Numbered from the stretch's first letter, positions 36,008 through 44,956 are shown. The stretch: DNA of 64,000 nucleotides from Aequorivita aurantiaca (GCF_030410135.1 NZ_JAUGQQ010000001.1:558001-622000); one strand, 5' to 3'. A program made the numbers and translations. Notes: generated by a model not told the origin, from the letters alone.

Positions 36008-36772
36008 ATGTTGACCGACACACATACACATTTATATAGCAACGCATTTGATGGGGACCGCAATGAAATGATGAACCGGGCCCTAAACGCGGGAATCACC
36101 CGGTTTTTTGTCCCGGCTATTGATTCCACTTATACGCAAGCAATGTATTCGCTGGAAAGGGAGTATCCAAAAAATGTATTTTTAATGATGGGTCTGCACC
36201 CAACTTCGGTTAAGGAAAATTTTGAGGAAGAGCTGGCCCATGTGGAGCTGCAGTTCCAAGCCCGAAGGTTTTACGCGGTGGGGGAAATTGGAATAGACCT
36301 ATATTGGGATAGCACCACTTTGGAAATTCAGAAAATTGCCTTTAAAAAACAGATTCAACTGGCAAAAAAATACAAACTCCCCATTGTGATCCATTGCCGG
36401 AATGCCTTCGATGAAATTTTTGAGGTTCTGGAAACCGAAAAAGCAAACGACCTTTTTGGCATCTTTCACTGTTTCACCGGAACATTCGAACAGGCAGAGC
36501 GGGCCATATCCTATAATATGAAATTAGGTATTGGCGGCGTAATTACTTTTAAAAATGGAAAAATTGATACTTTTTTAGAAAAAATTCCATTAGAGCATAT
36601 TGTTCTGGAAACCGATTCGCCTTATCTGGCGCCTGTACCGTATCGGGGAAAACGCAATGAGAGCAGCTATATGGCATTAATTTCTCAGAAGGTTGGAGAA
36701 ATTTATGGTATCTCCCATAATGAATTGGCACGCATAACCACAGAAAATTCCAAGTCCGTTTTTGGAATATAG
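36008..36772 (+). CDS. TatD-family metal-dependent hydrolase
   Basis: This 254-residue TIM-barrel amidohydrolase relative is a metal-dependent DNase of the TatD/YcfH/YjjV group. Metal ligands are visible in order: DTHTH (residues 4-8), the Glu of AVGEIGID, IHCR, FHCF and the Asp of ETDSPYLAPVPYRGK. The ATG at 36008 gives the normal N-terminus MLTDTHTHLYS; the upstream in-frame TTG at 35999 would add three residues. Likely roles are DNA repair or RNA/DNA quality control. ansA follows 8 bp downstream on the same strand, so they are co-transcribed. Confidence 0.92.
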   Translation: MLTDTHTHLYSNAFDGDRNEMMNRALNAGITRFFVPAIDSTYTQAMYSLEREYPKNVFLMMGLHPTSVKENFEEELAHVELQFQARRFYAVGEIGIDLYWDSTTLEIQKIAFKKQIQLAKKYKLPIVIHCRNAFDEIFEVLETEKANDLFGIFHCFTGTFEQAERAISYNMKLGIGGVITFKNGKIDTFLEKIPLEHIVLETDSPYLAPVPYRGKRNESSYMALISQKVGEIYGISHNELARITTENSKSVFGI

Positions 36773-36780
36773 ATAGTTTA

Positions 36781-37815
36781 ATGATTATGAAAAAAAAACC
36801 CAACATTTTACTCATTTACACCGGAGGCACCATCGGAATGATCAAGGATTTTGAAACGGGAGCACTTCGCAATTTCAACTTTAATGAGTTGTTGAGCTAC
36901 ATTCCCGAACTTAAATTGTTGGACTGCAACATTACTACCACTTCTTTTACAAATCCGATTGATAGTTCCAATATGAACCCCAAATATTGGATGGATATTG
37001 CCAAAATTATTGAATCCAATTATGAAAGGATGGATGGATTTGTAGTGCTTCATGGCAGCGATACTATGAGCTATACCGCTTCCGCATTAAGTTTTATGTT
37101 GGAAAATTTGAGTAAACCCGTAATTTTTACGGGCTCGCAACTACCCATTGGTGATTTGCGTACGGACGCGAAAGAAAATTTGATTACTTCCATCCAGATT
37201 GCCTCGCTTCAGGAAAAAGGCGTTTCAAGAATCGCAGAGGTCGGTCTTTATTTTGAATACAAACTATATCGGGCCAACCGTACCACAAAGATCAATGCGG
37301 AGCATTTTGAGGCCTTTGCCTCTCTCAATTACCCTGAATTGGTACAGAGCGGCGTAAATTTAGTGGTTAACGATGAATCGCTTTACAAACCAAATCGAAA
37401 AAAGAAACTAAAGGTGCATACGAATTTGGAAAGTAATATAGTATTGATAAAGATGTTTCCGGGGATGGATGAAAAAACTATAGAATATCTTTTTGATTTT
37501 CCCGATATGAAAGGATTGGTGCTTGAAACATATGGCAGTGGTAATGTTACGAATGCCCAATGGTTTATTAGTTCCCTAAAAAAGGTTATAAAAAAAGGCA
37601 TACCTGTTATCAATGTTACCCAATGTAGTGGCGGAAGCGTAAACATGGGATTATATGAAACTAGCACAGAACTCAAAAAAATGGGCGTAATCAGTGCAAA
37701 TGATTGTACCACAGAAGCGGCACTGGCAAAACTGATGTATTTGTTGGGACAGAAAATTACCGCTAACAGCTTCAAAACCATATTTGAAACCTCCCTGCGT
37801 GGAGAAATGCGATAA
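36781..37815 (+). CDS. ansA: Type I (cytoplasmic) L-asparaginase
   Basis: This 344-residue enzyme hydrolyses asparagine to aspartate and ammonia. The catalytic threonines are in LIYTGGTIGM (Thr14 and Thr17). The second active-site block is VLHGSDTMSYTASALSFML with the conserved Thr/Asp pair. There is no signal peptide, consistent with the low-affinity cytoplasmic type. An alternative start two codons in (36787) is possible. It is translated in operon with tatD. Together with the isoaspartyl peptidase at 60709, the window has two unrelated asparagine-degrading enzymes. Confidence 0.93.
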   Translation: MIMKKKPNILLIYTGGTIGMIKDFETGALRNFNFNELLSYIPELKLLDCNITTTSFTNPIDSSNMNPKYWMDIAKIIESNYERMDGFVVLHGSDTMSYTASALSFMLENLSKPVIFTGSQLPIGDLRTDAKENLITSIQIASLQEKGVSRIAEVGLYFEYKLYRANRTTKINAEHFEAFASLNYPELVQSGVNLVVNDESLYKPNRKKKLKVHTNLESNIVLIKMFPGMDEKTIEYLFDFPDMKGLVLETYGSGNVTNAQWFISSLKKVIKKGIPVINVTQCSGGSVNMGLYETSTELKKMGVISANDCTTEAALAKLMYLLGQKITANSFKTIFETSLRGEMR

Positions 37816-37930
37816 ATTTACCTGCTAAATTATTTTATGGCGTTATTTTTTTTGTGATATTTGGCACTCGTTTTATAAAAATGCCGTTCCGTCCCTAAAG
37901 GGTGTCATTTTCTAGAGATTTTTTGAAATG

Positions 37931-37938
37931 TACATTTG
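37931..37938 (+). promoter_or_regulatory. -7 element of tRNA-Ser
   Basis: TACATTTG matches TAnnTTTG exactly and lies 29 bp before the mature tRNA start. Confidence 0.5.
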
Positions 37939-37967
37939 CACCTTTTAGGGTTGGGGCGTAAAATTTT

Positions 37968-38055
37968 AGAGAGGTGGCCGAGTGGTCGAAGGCGCACGCC
38001 TGGAAAGTGTGTATACGCCACAAGCGTATCGAGGGTTCGAATCCCTTCCTCTCTG
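37968..38055 (+). tRNA. tRNA-Ser (anticodon GGA)
   Basis: The acceptor stem AGAGAGG (37968-37974) pairs with CCTCTCT (38048-38054), and the discriminator is G at 38055, as in tRNA-Ser. The anticodon loop CTGGAAA gives anticodon GGA at 38002-38004. There is a long variable arm (about 38012-38030) and a TpsiC arm with GGTTCGAATCC, both typical of class II tRNAs. CCA is not encoded. It reads UCC and UCU codons. Confidence 0.97.
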
Positions 38056-38106
38056 CAATAAATCGAAAGCCTATTATCACACCCATAGCGAGTGTACTTA
38101 ATATTC

Positions 38107-38138
38107 TTGTAGATTTACTAAATTATTTTATATCTTTA
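38107..38138 (+). promoter_or_regulatory. Candidate promoter of the exbB operon
   Basis: TTG (38107-38109) is followed after 21 bp by TATCTTTA (38131-38138), one base off the TAnnTTTG consensus. The start codon is 36 bp further on. Confidence 0.4.
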
Positions 38139-38174
38139 AACCTTTAACTAAAAACAAACTTTAAGTCGATAGCA

Positions 38175-38984
38175 ATGAAAAAATTATTTTCTATTCTGGC
38201 GCTTGCCGCAATCGTTTTTGCAGGCACTTTAAACGCAAATGCTGCAACAGCGCAAACAATGCCAACCAGTTCACAAGCCTTGGTAACAGCAGCTACATTC
38301 ACCATTATTCAAGATGAAGCGGCTCCCGCTGCCGATACAGATAAGGGGTTTCATCAAGAATTGAAGGAACGTTTTGTTGAAGGTGGTCCTGGATTTATGG
38401 GAATCGTGCTTTTGTGTCTTATTCTAGGTTTGGCTATTGCTATTGAAAGAATTATTTATCTTAACCTCTCTACAACAAACACACAGAAATTAGCGCAAGA
38501 TGTTGAAGATGCCCTGAACAGTGGTGGAATTGACGCAGCCAAAGAAGTGTGCCGTAACACTAAAGGCCCCGTGGCCTCCATTTATTATCAAGGTTTAGAT
38601 CGTGCCCACGAAGGTATTGACATTGCTGAAAAGGCGGTTGTAGCATACGGAGGCGTGCAGATGGGTCAACTTGAAAAAAATGTATCCTGGATATCCCTTT
38701 TCATCGCTTTGGCTCCAATGCTTGGTTTCATGGGAACTGTAATCGGGATGATTATTGCTTTCGATAAAATTCAGGCAGCTGGTGATATGAACCCATCACT
38801 TGTAGCAGGAGGTATTAAAGTGGCTCTTCTAACTACGGTATTTGGTTTGATTGTTGCCATCATCCTTCAAATTTTCTACAATTATATTATTGCTAAAATT
38901 GATAGCATCGTTAATAGTATGGAAGATGCTTCCATAACATTAATTGATATGCTGTTCGACTACAAACAAAAAAACAAAATCTAA
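38175..38984 (+). CDS. ExbB/TolQ/MotA-type proton channel
   Basis: This 269-residue inner-membrane protein has an N-terminal signal-like segment (MKKLFSILALAAIVFAGTLNANA) and a short periplasmic stretch. The first channel helix is at about 73-93 (FMGIVLLCLILGLAIAIERII). The MotA/TolQ/ExbB domain has two further helices (WISLFIALAPMLGFMGTVIGMIIAF and GGIKVALLTTVFGLIVAIILQIFYNYI). Together with ExbD proteins it would convert proton flux into work on TonB-like or TolA-like partners. It is the first gene of a four-gene operon with a small membrane protein and two ExbD proteins. Confidence 0.92.
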   Translation: MKKLFSILALAAIVFAGTLNANAATAQTMPTSSQALVTAATFTIIQDEAAPAADTDKGFHQELKERFVEGGPGFMGIVLLCLILGLAIAIERIIYLNLSTTNTQKLAQDVEDALNSGGIDAAKEVCRNTKGPVASIYYQGLDRAHEGIDIAEKAVVAYGGVQMGQLEKNVSWISLFIALAPMLGFMGTVIGMIIAFDKIQAAGDMNPSLVAGGIKVALLTTVFGLIVAIILQIFYNYIIAKIDSIVNSMEDASITLIDMLFDYKQKNKI

Positions 38985-38996
38985 ACAAACCACAAG

Positions 38997-39422
38997 ATGG
39001 CATTACATAAAATTTTAAAAATAGTAGCGTTGCTTCTTAGCGTTGCAGGGATTATATTTCTTGCAATGATCATCGTAAAAGGTGATGAGGCTGTAACCGC
39101 TACAGGTGAAGGTGTTGATGGGTTCCTATATGTGGCATATATAACGTTTGCTATTATTGTAGTATTTGTATTATTTTTTGTACTGAAAGGAATTTTCGCC
39201 GGAAATATAAAGAACACATTGATTTCAGTAGGGGCTTTTTTACTTGTAATAGTGGTAGCATATGTATTGGCCGATAGTTCGCCAATGGAAATGCAAGAGG
39301 GTGAAATGCTTTCTGAAAGCGGCTCAAAATGGGTTGGAACTGGTTTAATTGCATTCTATATACTGGCAGTATTGGCAGTAGGCGCTATGGTTTTTAGCGG
39401 AATTAAAAAAATAACAAAATAA
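38997..39422 (+). CDS. Four-helix membrane protein of the ExbB/ExbD operon
   Basis: This 141-residue protein has hydrophobic segments at about residues 7-27, 43-66, 73-90 and 112-134, so four transmembrane helices with an acidic loop (DSSPMEMQEGEMLSESGSK) before the last. No known domain was recognised. The gene starts 12 bp after exbB and its TAA overlaps the ATG of the first exbD (TAATG), so it is translationally coupled and probably part of the same complex. Function is unknown; an accessory subunit of the proton-channel motor is the simplest reading. Confidence 0.8.
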   Translation: MALHKILKIVALLLSVAGIIFLAMIIVKGDEAVTATGEGVDGFLYVAYITFAIIVVFVLFFVLKGIFAGNIKNTLISVGAFLLVIVVAYVLADSSPMEMQEGEMLSESGSKWVGTGLIAFYILAVLAVGAMVFSGIKKITK

Positions 39423-40051
39423 TGGCAAGAAGAGCAACACCTGAAGTAAATGCAGGGTCGATGGCTGACATCGCTTTCCTCTTGCTTATCTTTTTCTTGG
39501 TGACTACCACCATAGAAAAGGACAAGGGTATAGCACGGCAGTTACCGCCCAAAGAACCGCCAACGGACGAACAGGTAAAGATTAAGGAGAAAAACCTTTT
39601 TATCGTTAATGTTAATCGAAGCGATCAGTTACTCGTTGAAGAAAAATTAATGGAGCTTAAGGATTTACGCGAAGCAGCCATTGCATTTCTTGACAACGGA
39701 GGAGCACCAGCTGGTTCCCCCGAATACTGCAACTACTGTAAGGGTAAAAGAAATCCAGAGTCGTCGGACAATCCTGACAAAGCGGTTATATCCGTTCAAA
39801 ATGACCGCCTCACCTCCTATAAAATGTACATAGCCGTTCAAAATGAACTTGTTGCTGCTTATAATTTTTTAAGGGACCGGGAATCAGAACGTCTATATGG
39901 CTGGAAATTTACCGAAATGACAAAGGATCTTGATGAAGGAAAAATAAAAGGTGAAACTGCCAAAGAAGCTTTGCAGGAAAAATTGGAGACTATTCAAAAA
40001 TTATTCCCACAGAAACTTTCAGAAGCAGAACCTAAAAAATCGGGACAATAA
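39422..40051 (+). CDS. ExbD/TolR-family protein with cysteine-containing periplasmic insert
   Basis: This 209-residue protein has one N-terminal transmembrane helix (SMADIAFLLLIFFLVTTTI) with the channel-facing aspartate (Asp18) characteristic of ExbD/TolR. The periplasmic part is longer than usual (ExbD is about 140 residues). It contains an insert with a CxxC pair (PEYCNYCKGKR) and a long helical tail (AVQNELVAAYNFLRDRESERLYGWKF and onward). The pair could bind metal or form a disulfide. It overlaps the preceding gene by 1 bp and the second exbD starts 10 bp after it. Confidence 0.9.
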   Translation: MARRATPEVNAGSMADIAFLLLIFFLVTTTIEKDKGIARQLPPKEPPTDEQVKIKEKNLFIVNVNRSDQLLVEEKLMELKDLREAAIAFLDNGGAPAGSPEYCNYCKGKRNPESSDNPDKAVISVQNDRLTSYKMYIAVQNELVAAYNFLRDRESERLYGWKFTEMTKDLDEGKIKGETAKEALQEKLETIQKLFPQKLSEAEPKKSGQ

Positions 40052-40061
40052 TATTAAGAAT

Positions 40062-40535
40062 ATGTCAAAATTCACAAAGAAAAAAAGCAGCGAATTGCCA
40101 GCAATTTCTACAGCATCCCTTCCGGATATTGTATTTATGTTACTATTCTTTTTTATGGTGGTAACCGTATTGCGTGATGACAATTTGCTGGTTCAAAACA
40201 AACTGCCGAAAGCTGATCAGGTAGAAAAATTGAAAAAGGATCGATCAGTTTATATTTATGCCGGAAAGCCAAGTTCAAGATATCAGGACAAATATGGTTC
40301 AGAAGCTAAAATACAAATTGGGGATAAGTACACGGACCTTTCCAATATTAAGTTTGCACTCACCGAAGCGCGCCAAAAATTGTTGCCTGAACTACAGGAC
40401 AAAGTAATGGTTGCGCTAAAAGTTGATGAGAAAACAAATACTGGAATGGTCACGGACATTAAACAGGAATTGCGGGATCTAAATATGTTGAAAATAATTT
40501 ACATCACCACTCCTGGAAATGAAGTAACGCAATAA
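40062..40535 (+). CDS. Second ExbD/TolR-family protein
   Basis: This 157-residue protein starts MSKFTKKKSSELPAIS and has a single transmembrane helix (SLPDIVFMLLFFFMVVTVL) with the conserved aspartate at residue 22. A periplasmic domain of normal ExbD type follows. The open frame extends upstream to 39951, but that overlaps the first exbD and the peptide is lysine/arginine/asparagine-rich noise, so the ATG at 40062 is chosen. Two unequal ExbD proteins per ExbB are common in Bacteroidota and suggest a hetero-dimeric stator or plug. Confidence 0.92.
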   Translation: MSKFTKKKSSELPAISTASLPDIVFMLLFFFMVVTVLRDDNLLVQNKLPKADQVEKLKKDRSVYIYAGKPSSRYQDKYGSEAKIQIGDKYTDLSNIKFALTEARQKLLPELQDKVMVALKVDEKTNTGMVTDIKQELRDLNMLKIIYITTPGNEVTQ

Positions 40536-40558
40536 GCGATTTGAAAAATAATTCATAG

Positions 40559-40596
40559 CGCCTTGACCTATCTTTTTAGGCTCAAGGCGTTTTTTT
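40559..40596 (+). terminator. Terminator of the exbB-exbD operon
   Basis: CGCCTTGA (40559-40566) pairs with TCAAGGCG (40582-40589), extended by an inner CCTA/TAGG stem and followed by seven T. Confidence 0.85.
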
Positions 40597-40637
40597 ATTC
40601 GCATTATTTTTAAAAAATTACATATATCTTTACGGGC

Positions 40638-41342
40638 ATGCAAAGGATATTAAAATTTTTTCTACCAATATTTTTAATCTTTCCGGTCTGTACAATATTA
40701 TCGCAGGATACAATTCAGCGTGCTACTGTCGATTCTTTGTATAGGGAGGACCAGTTTTATGTCGGTATCACCTACAATGCCCTTTTGGACATGCCCGATG
40801 GCGTAAACGCGCGAGGTCTTTCCGGTGGAATTCAATTTGGTTTTCTTAGGGATATTCCATTAAATAACCGGCGAAATATAGCCTTGGCAATAGGTGCGGG
40901 AATTGCTCTCGATCAATTTGGTGAAAATCTCTTTATTGGCGAAACTAATGATGATGAAACTATTTTTAGAGTTTTGGATGAAAATGTAGATTATAATCGT
41001 AATCGTTTCAATATGGCTATTATTGAAGCCCCACTGGAATTCAGATGGAGAACTTCCACACCTTCAACCTATAAATTTTGGCGGGTGTATGCTGGGTTTA
41101 GAGTTGGCTATGCATATTGGTACAAGGCAACTTTTAAACAGTCCGGCAATAATGTGAACCAAACTAAAATAGCTGAATTTGATCCGCTACGGCTCTCTAC
41201 AACCTTAAGTTTTGGATATAGCACTTTTAATTTGTTTGCCTCCTACAGCATCAATCCTTTCTTCAAAAATGCTGAAACCATTGATGGTGCTGTGGTTGAG
41301 TATAGAACACTAAAACTCGGGTTGATGTTTTATATTCTATAG
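40638..41342 (+). CDS. Outer-membrane beta-barrel protein (small porin-like)
   Basis: This 234-residue protein has a signal peptide (MQRILKFFLPIFLIFPVCTILSQ). Alternating strands follow, such as QFYVGITYNALLD, GLSGGIQFGFLRDI and FWRVYAGFRVGYAYWYKA, ending in GLMFYIL, typical of an 8-strand barrel. It resembles the broad PorT/OMP_b-brl group, but the specific T9SS PorT assignment is not supported by context. It follows the exb operon after a terminator and has a near-consensus -7 (TATCTTTA) about 10 bp before its start. Its last codons overlap by 6 bp the convergent PAP2-like gene. Confidence 0.75.
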   Translation: MQRILKFFLPIFLIFPVCTILSQDTIQRATVDSLYREDQFYVGITYNALLDMPDGVNARGLSGGIQFGFLRDIPLNNRRNIALAIGAGIALDQFGENLFIGETNDDETIFRVLDENVDYNRNRFNMAIIEAPLEFRWRTSTPSTYKFWRVYAGFRVGYAYWYKATFKQSGNNVNQTKIAEFDPLRLSTTLSFGYSTFNLFASYSINPFFKNAETIDGAVVEYRTLKLGLMFYIL

Positions 41343-41942
41343 CCAGAAATTAAAAAGAATAAACTGTGGGATGATGCCCAAAAGGAACCCAGCTCCTAGC
41401 TCTGGATAAGTGTGTGAATCCTTATTAAGCCTAGAGGAAGCTACCCAGCCGTTTACAAAAAGAAAAAAGCTTATGGAAATTAGCAAGTTTATCTTAAAAT
41501 GGGCACTCAAGCCCACAATGAACATTAATATTCCAGCTACTCCCATTTGATGCAAACTTACCTTCAACTTAAAGAATACCATTATTAATGCGCTGAAGGC
41601 AGAGAAAAGAATGCCGACAAAAAAATAATACAGCTCCGCATCTTCGTATGGATCAAACACCATTTTTAGAATGAGCAGTAATAAAATGCACTGAATCATT
41701 AATGGAAATTTGCGCTCTTTTACTTCCTTTAAATAAATAGTTTCAACCACCTTTAAATTTTTCAAAAGGAAAAAGATTACAATGGGAATTAAGAGTGTTA
41801 TAATGGCAATAGCAAAAAATTCTACACGGATTAATTGTGGGTCTACGTATTTTGGTGTGACACTGTAATAGAGAAAAGTGCCCAACAAAGGCATCAACAA
41901 AGGGTGAAAAATATAAGATGCAGCTTTTAGAAATAGGTTCAT
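41337..41942 (-). CDS. Membrane protein with degenerate PAP2-type phosphatase motifs
   Basis: This 201-residue protein has about six hydrophobic helices. Three short motifs mirror those of PAP2 phosphatases: KERKFP (compare K-x6-R-P), KVSLHQMG (compare PSGH) and SRLNKDSHTYPE (SR-x5-H-x3-D/E). The third fits well, the first two loosely, so activity on lipid or polyprenyl phosphates is possible but unproven. The ATG at 41942 shares one base with the rpoN stop (TGATG), so the gene is translationally coupled to rpoN. It converges on the beta-barrel gene with a 6-bp overlap. Confidence 0.7.
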   Translation of the reverse strand: MNLFLKAASYIFHPLLMPLLGTFLYYSVTPKYVDPQLIRVEFFAIAIITLLIPIVIFFLLKNLKVVETIYLKEVKERKFPLMIQCILLLLILKMVFDPYEDAELYYFFVGILFSAFSALIMVFFKLKVSLHQMGVAGILMFIVGLSAHFKINLLISISFFLFVNGWVASSRLNKDSHTYPELGAGFLLGIIPQFILFNFWL

Positions 41943-43405
41943 CAAATTTCCTTTCGTAGTCTTGCCACCGGCAAATCCAGTTGTTCTCTATATTTTGCGA
42001 TGGTCCGTCGTGCAATGGGATATCCTTTTTCCAACAGGATTTTGGCCAATTTATCGTCCGTAAGCGGTTTGCGTTTGTTCTCTTCGGAAATAGTTATTTC
42101 AAGAATTTTTTTGATTTCCTTAGTTGAAACGTCCTCGCCTTGGTCATTTTTCATGGATTCGCTGAAAAAGTCCTTAATCAGTTTTGTGCCGTAAGGTGTG
42201 TCAACATATTTACTATTAGCCACGCGTGAAACGGTGGACACGTCCATATTAATTTTGTCCGCAATATCTTTTAGGATCATTGGCCTGAGTTTTCGTTCAT
42301 CCCCACTCAAAAAGTATTCTTCTTGGTAATGCATAATGGCATTCATTGTAACGAAAAGGGTTTGTTGCCGTTGTTTTATGGCATCGATGAACCATTTTGC
42401 GGCATCCAATTTTTGTTTAATGAAAAGCACGGCATCCTTCTGTGCTTTAGATTTTTCCTTAGCCTCTTTGTAGCCTTTCAGCATATTGGTGTAATCATGG
42501 CTCACGTGAAGTTCAGGAGCATTTCGTCCGTTTAAGGTTAAATCCAATTCGCCGTCAATAATTTTTATTGCAAAATCTGGAACAACGTGCTCCACTATTC
42601 TTGTGTTTCCGGAATAGGTGCCACCTGGTTTTGGATTTAAACCTTCGATTTCATGAATGGCATCCCGCAATTGATCTTCGGAAACGTCGAATTTTTGTAT
42701 GAGTTTTTTGTAATGCTTTTTGCTGAACTGATCGAAGGAATCTTCAATGATATTTATGGCCAAGGTAACCGAGGGCGTAGGTTCTTTCCGCTCAAGCTGA
42801 AGCAGGAGGCACTCTTGCAAATCACGAGCCGCAACGCCTGCGGGATCTAATTCCTGAACTATTTTAAGGACTTTTTCAACCTTGTCTTCAGTAGTGTAGA
42901 CGTTCTGGGTGAAAGCCAAATCATCAACAATGTCTTGAATTTCCCTTCTTATGTAGCCACTTTCATCCACACTACCAACTAGAAATTGCGCAATTTCTTC
43001 TTCCTCCTCATCAAGCCGATAGGTGCTTAGTTGTTGCATTAAATATTGTGTAAAGGAGGTTCCGGCGGCATAAGGCATTTGCCTTTCTTCATCGTCAGCG
43101 CTATAGTTGTTCGCGGAAAGTTTATAACTCGGTATTTCATCATCGCTTAAGTAATCATCAACGTTTATATCGGTTTCAATCACTTCATTGCCTTCGTCAA
43201 AATTCTCATCAAACTGATCATTGTTAAACTCATCATCAAAATTTTCACTTTCTTCTTTTCCGCCTTCCAGTGCCGGATTTTCTTCCAATTCCTGGGCAAT
43301 TCGTTGTTCAAATGCTTGTGTGGGCAATTGAATCATCTTCATCAACTGTATTTGTTGAGGAGATAATTTTTGGGAAAGTTTAAAGCTTAATTGTTGTTTT
43401 AACAT
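41942..43405 (-). CDS. rpoN: RNA polymerase sigma-54 factor
   Basis: This 487-residue alternative sigma factor needs AAA+ enhancer-binding activators. Region I begins QQLSFKLSQKLSPQQIQLMKMIQLP. Region II is an acidic, Asn/Asp-rich stretch (about residues 45-95). The core-binding region follows. The RpoN box is at the C-terminus as ARRTIAKYREQL. Length is typical. No sigma-54 promoter (GG-N10-GC) was recognised with confidence in the window. It is followed by a coupled PAP2-like membrane gene. Confidence 0.96.
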   Translation of the reverse strand: MLKQQLSFKLSQKLSPQQIQLMKMIQLPTQAFEQRIAQELEENPALEGGKEESENFDDEFNNDQFDENFDEGNEVIETDINVDDYLSDDEIPSYKLSANNYSADDEERQMPYAAGTSFTQYLMQQLSTYRLDEEEEEIAQFLVGSVDESGYIRREIQDIVDDLAFTQNVYTTEDKVEKVLKIVQELDPAGVAARDLQECLLLQLERKEPTPSVTLAINIIEDSFDQFSKKHYKKLIQKFDVSEDQLRDAIHEIEGLNPKPGGTYSGNTRIVEHVVPDFAIKIIDGELDLTLNGRNAPELHVSHDYTNMLKGYKEAKEKSKAQKDAVLFIKQKLDAAKWFIDAIKQRQQTLFVTMNAIMHYQEEYFLSGDERKLRPMILKDIADKINMDVSTVSRVANSKYVDTPYGTKLIKDFFSESMKNDQGEDVSTKEIKKILEITISEENKRKPLTDDKLAKILLEKGYPIARRTIAKYREQLDLPVARLRKEI

Positions 43406-43431
43406 GATTAATTTTACTTCTTCATAAAGTT

Positions 43432-43470
43432 AAAAAAAACCAGCTACTAAAATAGTTAAGTAGCCAGTTT
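43432..43470 (-). terminator. Terminator of asnS
   Basis: GCTACT (43443-43448) pairs with AGTAGC (43459-43464), extended by weaker pairs. On the minus strand it ends in a run of eight T (complement of 43432-43439). Confidence 0.7.
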
Positions 43471-43494
43471 TAATACAATCTTATGTTTTAAAAT

Positions 43495-44943
43495 TTAGAA
43501 CTCTGCGTTGCCGGGAGTCCTTGGATAAGGAATAACATCACGAATGTTGGACATGCCGGTAGTGAACTGTACCAAACGTTCAAACCCAAGTCCGAAACCA
43601 CTGTGCACGGCTGTTCCGAACTTTCGCAGATCCAGATACCAGTACAATTCTTCTTTGTCAATATTCATGGTTTTCATTTTTTCCAGGAGCACATCATAGC
43701 GTTCCTCCCGCTGCGAACCGCCAACAATTTCACCAATGCCCGGAAATAGCACGTCCATTGCTCGAACAGTTTTTCCATCGTCATTTAGGCGCATATAAAA
43801 TGATTTTATATTTGCCGGATAATCGAAAAGGATAACAGGGGTTTTGAAATGTTTTTCAACCAAAAATCGCTCGTGTTCGCTTTGTAGATCCGCACCCCAA
43901 TCCTCAATTATATATTTGAACTTCTTCTTTTTGTTGGGGGCTGAATTTTTCAAAATATCAATAGCCTCGGTGTAACTTACTCGTTTAAAGTTATTTTCAA
44001 GTATAAAATGTAACTTCTCACGAAGTTTCATCTCACTACGTTCCGCCTGAGGTTTTGTCTTATCTTCTTCCAACAATCGATTTTCGAGAAATTCAATATC
44101 ATCCGCACAGTTTTCCAAGGCATAGTTTATTACGTATTTTATAAAATCCTCAGCCAGATCCATGTTGGCGTCCAAATCGTTAAATGCTACTTCCGGTTCT
44201 ATCATCCAAAATTCTGCGAGGTGGCGGCTTGTGTTGGAATTCTCGGCCCTAAAAGTTGGTCCGAAGGTATATACTTTGCCAAGGGCCATGGCATAAGTTT
44301 CGGCTTCAAGTTGCCCACTTACTGTGAGATTGGCCTCTTTTTCAAAAAAATCTTCCTTAAAATTTACGTTCCCTTTTTCATCGAGTGGCGGGTTTCTGGC
44401 ATCTAGTGCGGTAACCCTGAACATTTCGCCGGCACCTTCGGCATCGCTGCCGGTTATAATGGGTGAATGCATATAGTTGAACCCGTTTTTCTGAAAATAT
44501 TGGTGAACCGCAAAAGCCAGTTTTGATCGGGTTCGCATTACGGCGCCAAAGGTATTGGTTCGAATTCGCAAATGGGCCTGCTCACGAAGGGTTTCGAGTG
44601 AGTGCTTTTTGGGAGAAAGAATGGTGAGTTTTACGTCCTCCGGATTTGCTTCGCCCAAAATGGTCAATTTTGAAACTTGTATTTCAATATTCTGACCTTG
44701 GCCCTGGCTTTCCACCAACGTTCCTTTCACTTCTATTGCGGCGCCAACGTTTACTTTTTTAAGCAATTCTTCGCTAAAATTTTCAAAATCTACAACGCAT
44801 TGCAGGGTTTTGATTGTGGAACCGTCATTCAGGGCTATAAACCTGTTACTTCTGAAGGAGCGTACCCAACCGCGAACTGTTACCTCCACATGGGTCTTTT
44901 CGCTTTTCAACAATTTAGCTATTGTTTTGTCTTGCATGGTCAT
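43495..44943 (-). CDS. asnS: Asparaginyl-tRNA synthetase
   Basis: This class II synthetase charges tRNA-Asn directly. An N-terminal OB-fold has [22 protein letters not shown]. Class II motif 2 is [25 protein letters not shown], and motif 3 is [17 protein letters not shown]. The [12 protein letters not shown] segment separates it from AspS, which has [11 protein letters not shown]. Length 482 is typical for bacterial AsnS. Its presence implies asparagine for translation does not depend on the transamidation route. A TATATTTG -7 element lies just 13 bp before the start codon. Confidence 0.96.
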   Translation of the reverse strand: MTMQDKTIAKLLKSEKTHVEVTVRGWVRSFRSNRFIALNDGSTIKTLQCVVDFENFSEELLKKVNVGAAIEVKGTLVESQGQGQNIEIQVSKLTILGEANPEDVKLTILSPKKHSLETLREQAHLRIRTNTFGAVMRTRSKLAFAVHQYFQKNGFNYMHSPIITGSDAEGAGEMFRVTALDARNPPLDEKGNVNFKEDFFEKEANLTVSGQLEAETYAMALGKVYTFGPTFRAENSNTSRHLAEFWMIEPEVAFNDLDANMDLAEDFIKYVINYALENCADDIEFLENRLLEEDKTKPQAERSEMKLREKLHFILENNFKRVSYTEAIDILKNSAPNKKKKFKYIIEDWGADLQSEHERFLVEKHFKTPVILFDYPANIKSFYMRLNDDGKTVRAMDVLFPGIGEIVGGSQREERYDVLLEKMKTMNIDKEELYWYLDLRKFGTAVHSGFGLGFERLVQFTTGMSNIRDVIPYPRTPGNAEF

Positions 44944-44956
44944 TTTTTAAGAGGAG

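Noticed and set aside
35959-36129. N-terminal extension of the retropepsin-like protein
   Set aside because: It would overlap tatD and encodes a cysteine-rich stretch unrelated to the family; the ATG at 35958 is better.
39951-40061. Upstream extension of the second ExbD protein
   Set aside because: It overlaps the end of the first exbD out of frame, and an ATG at 40062 gives a normal ExbD N-terminus.
40638-41342. Assignment as the T9SS assembly protein PorT
   Set aside because: The size fits, but no specific PorT sequence feature was seen and the neighbours are exb and rpoN genes, so only a generic barrel call is made.
41942-43405. Sigma-54 (GG-N10-GC) promoters as targets of the RpoN in the window
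   Set aside because: No convincing -24/-12 site was found upstream of any gene; isolated GG/GC pairs are expected by chance.
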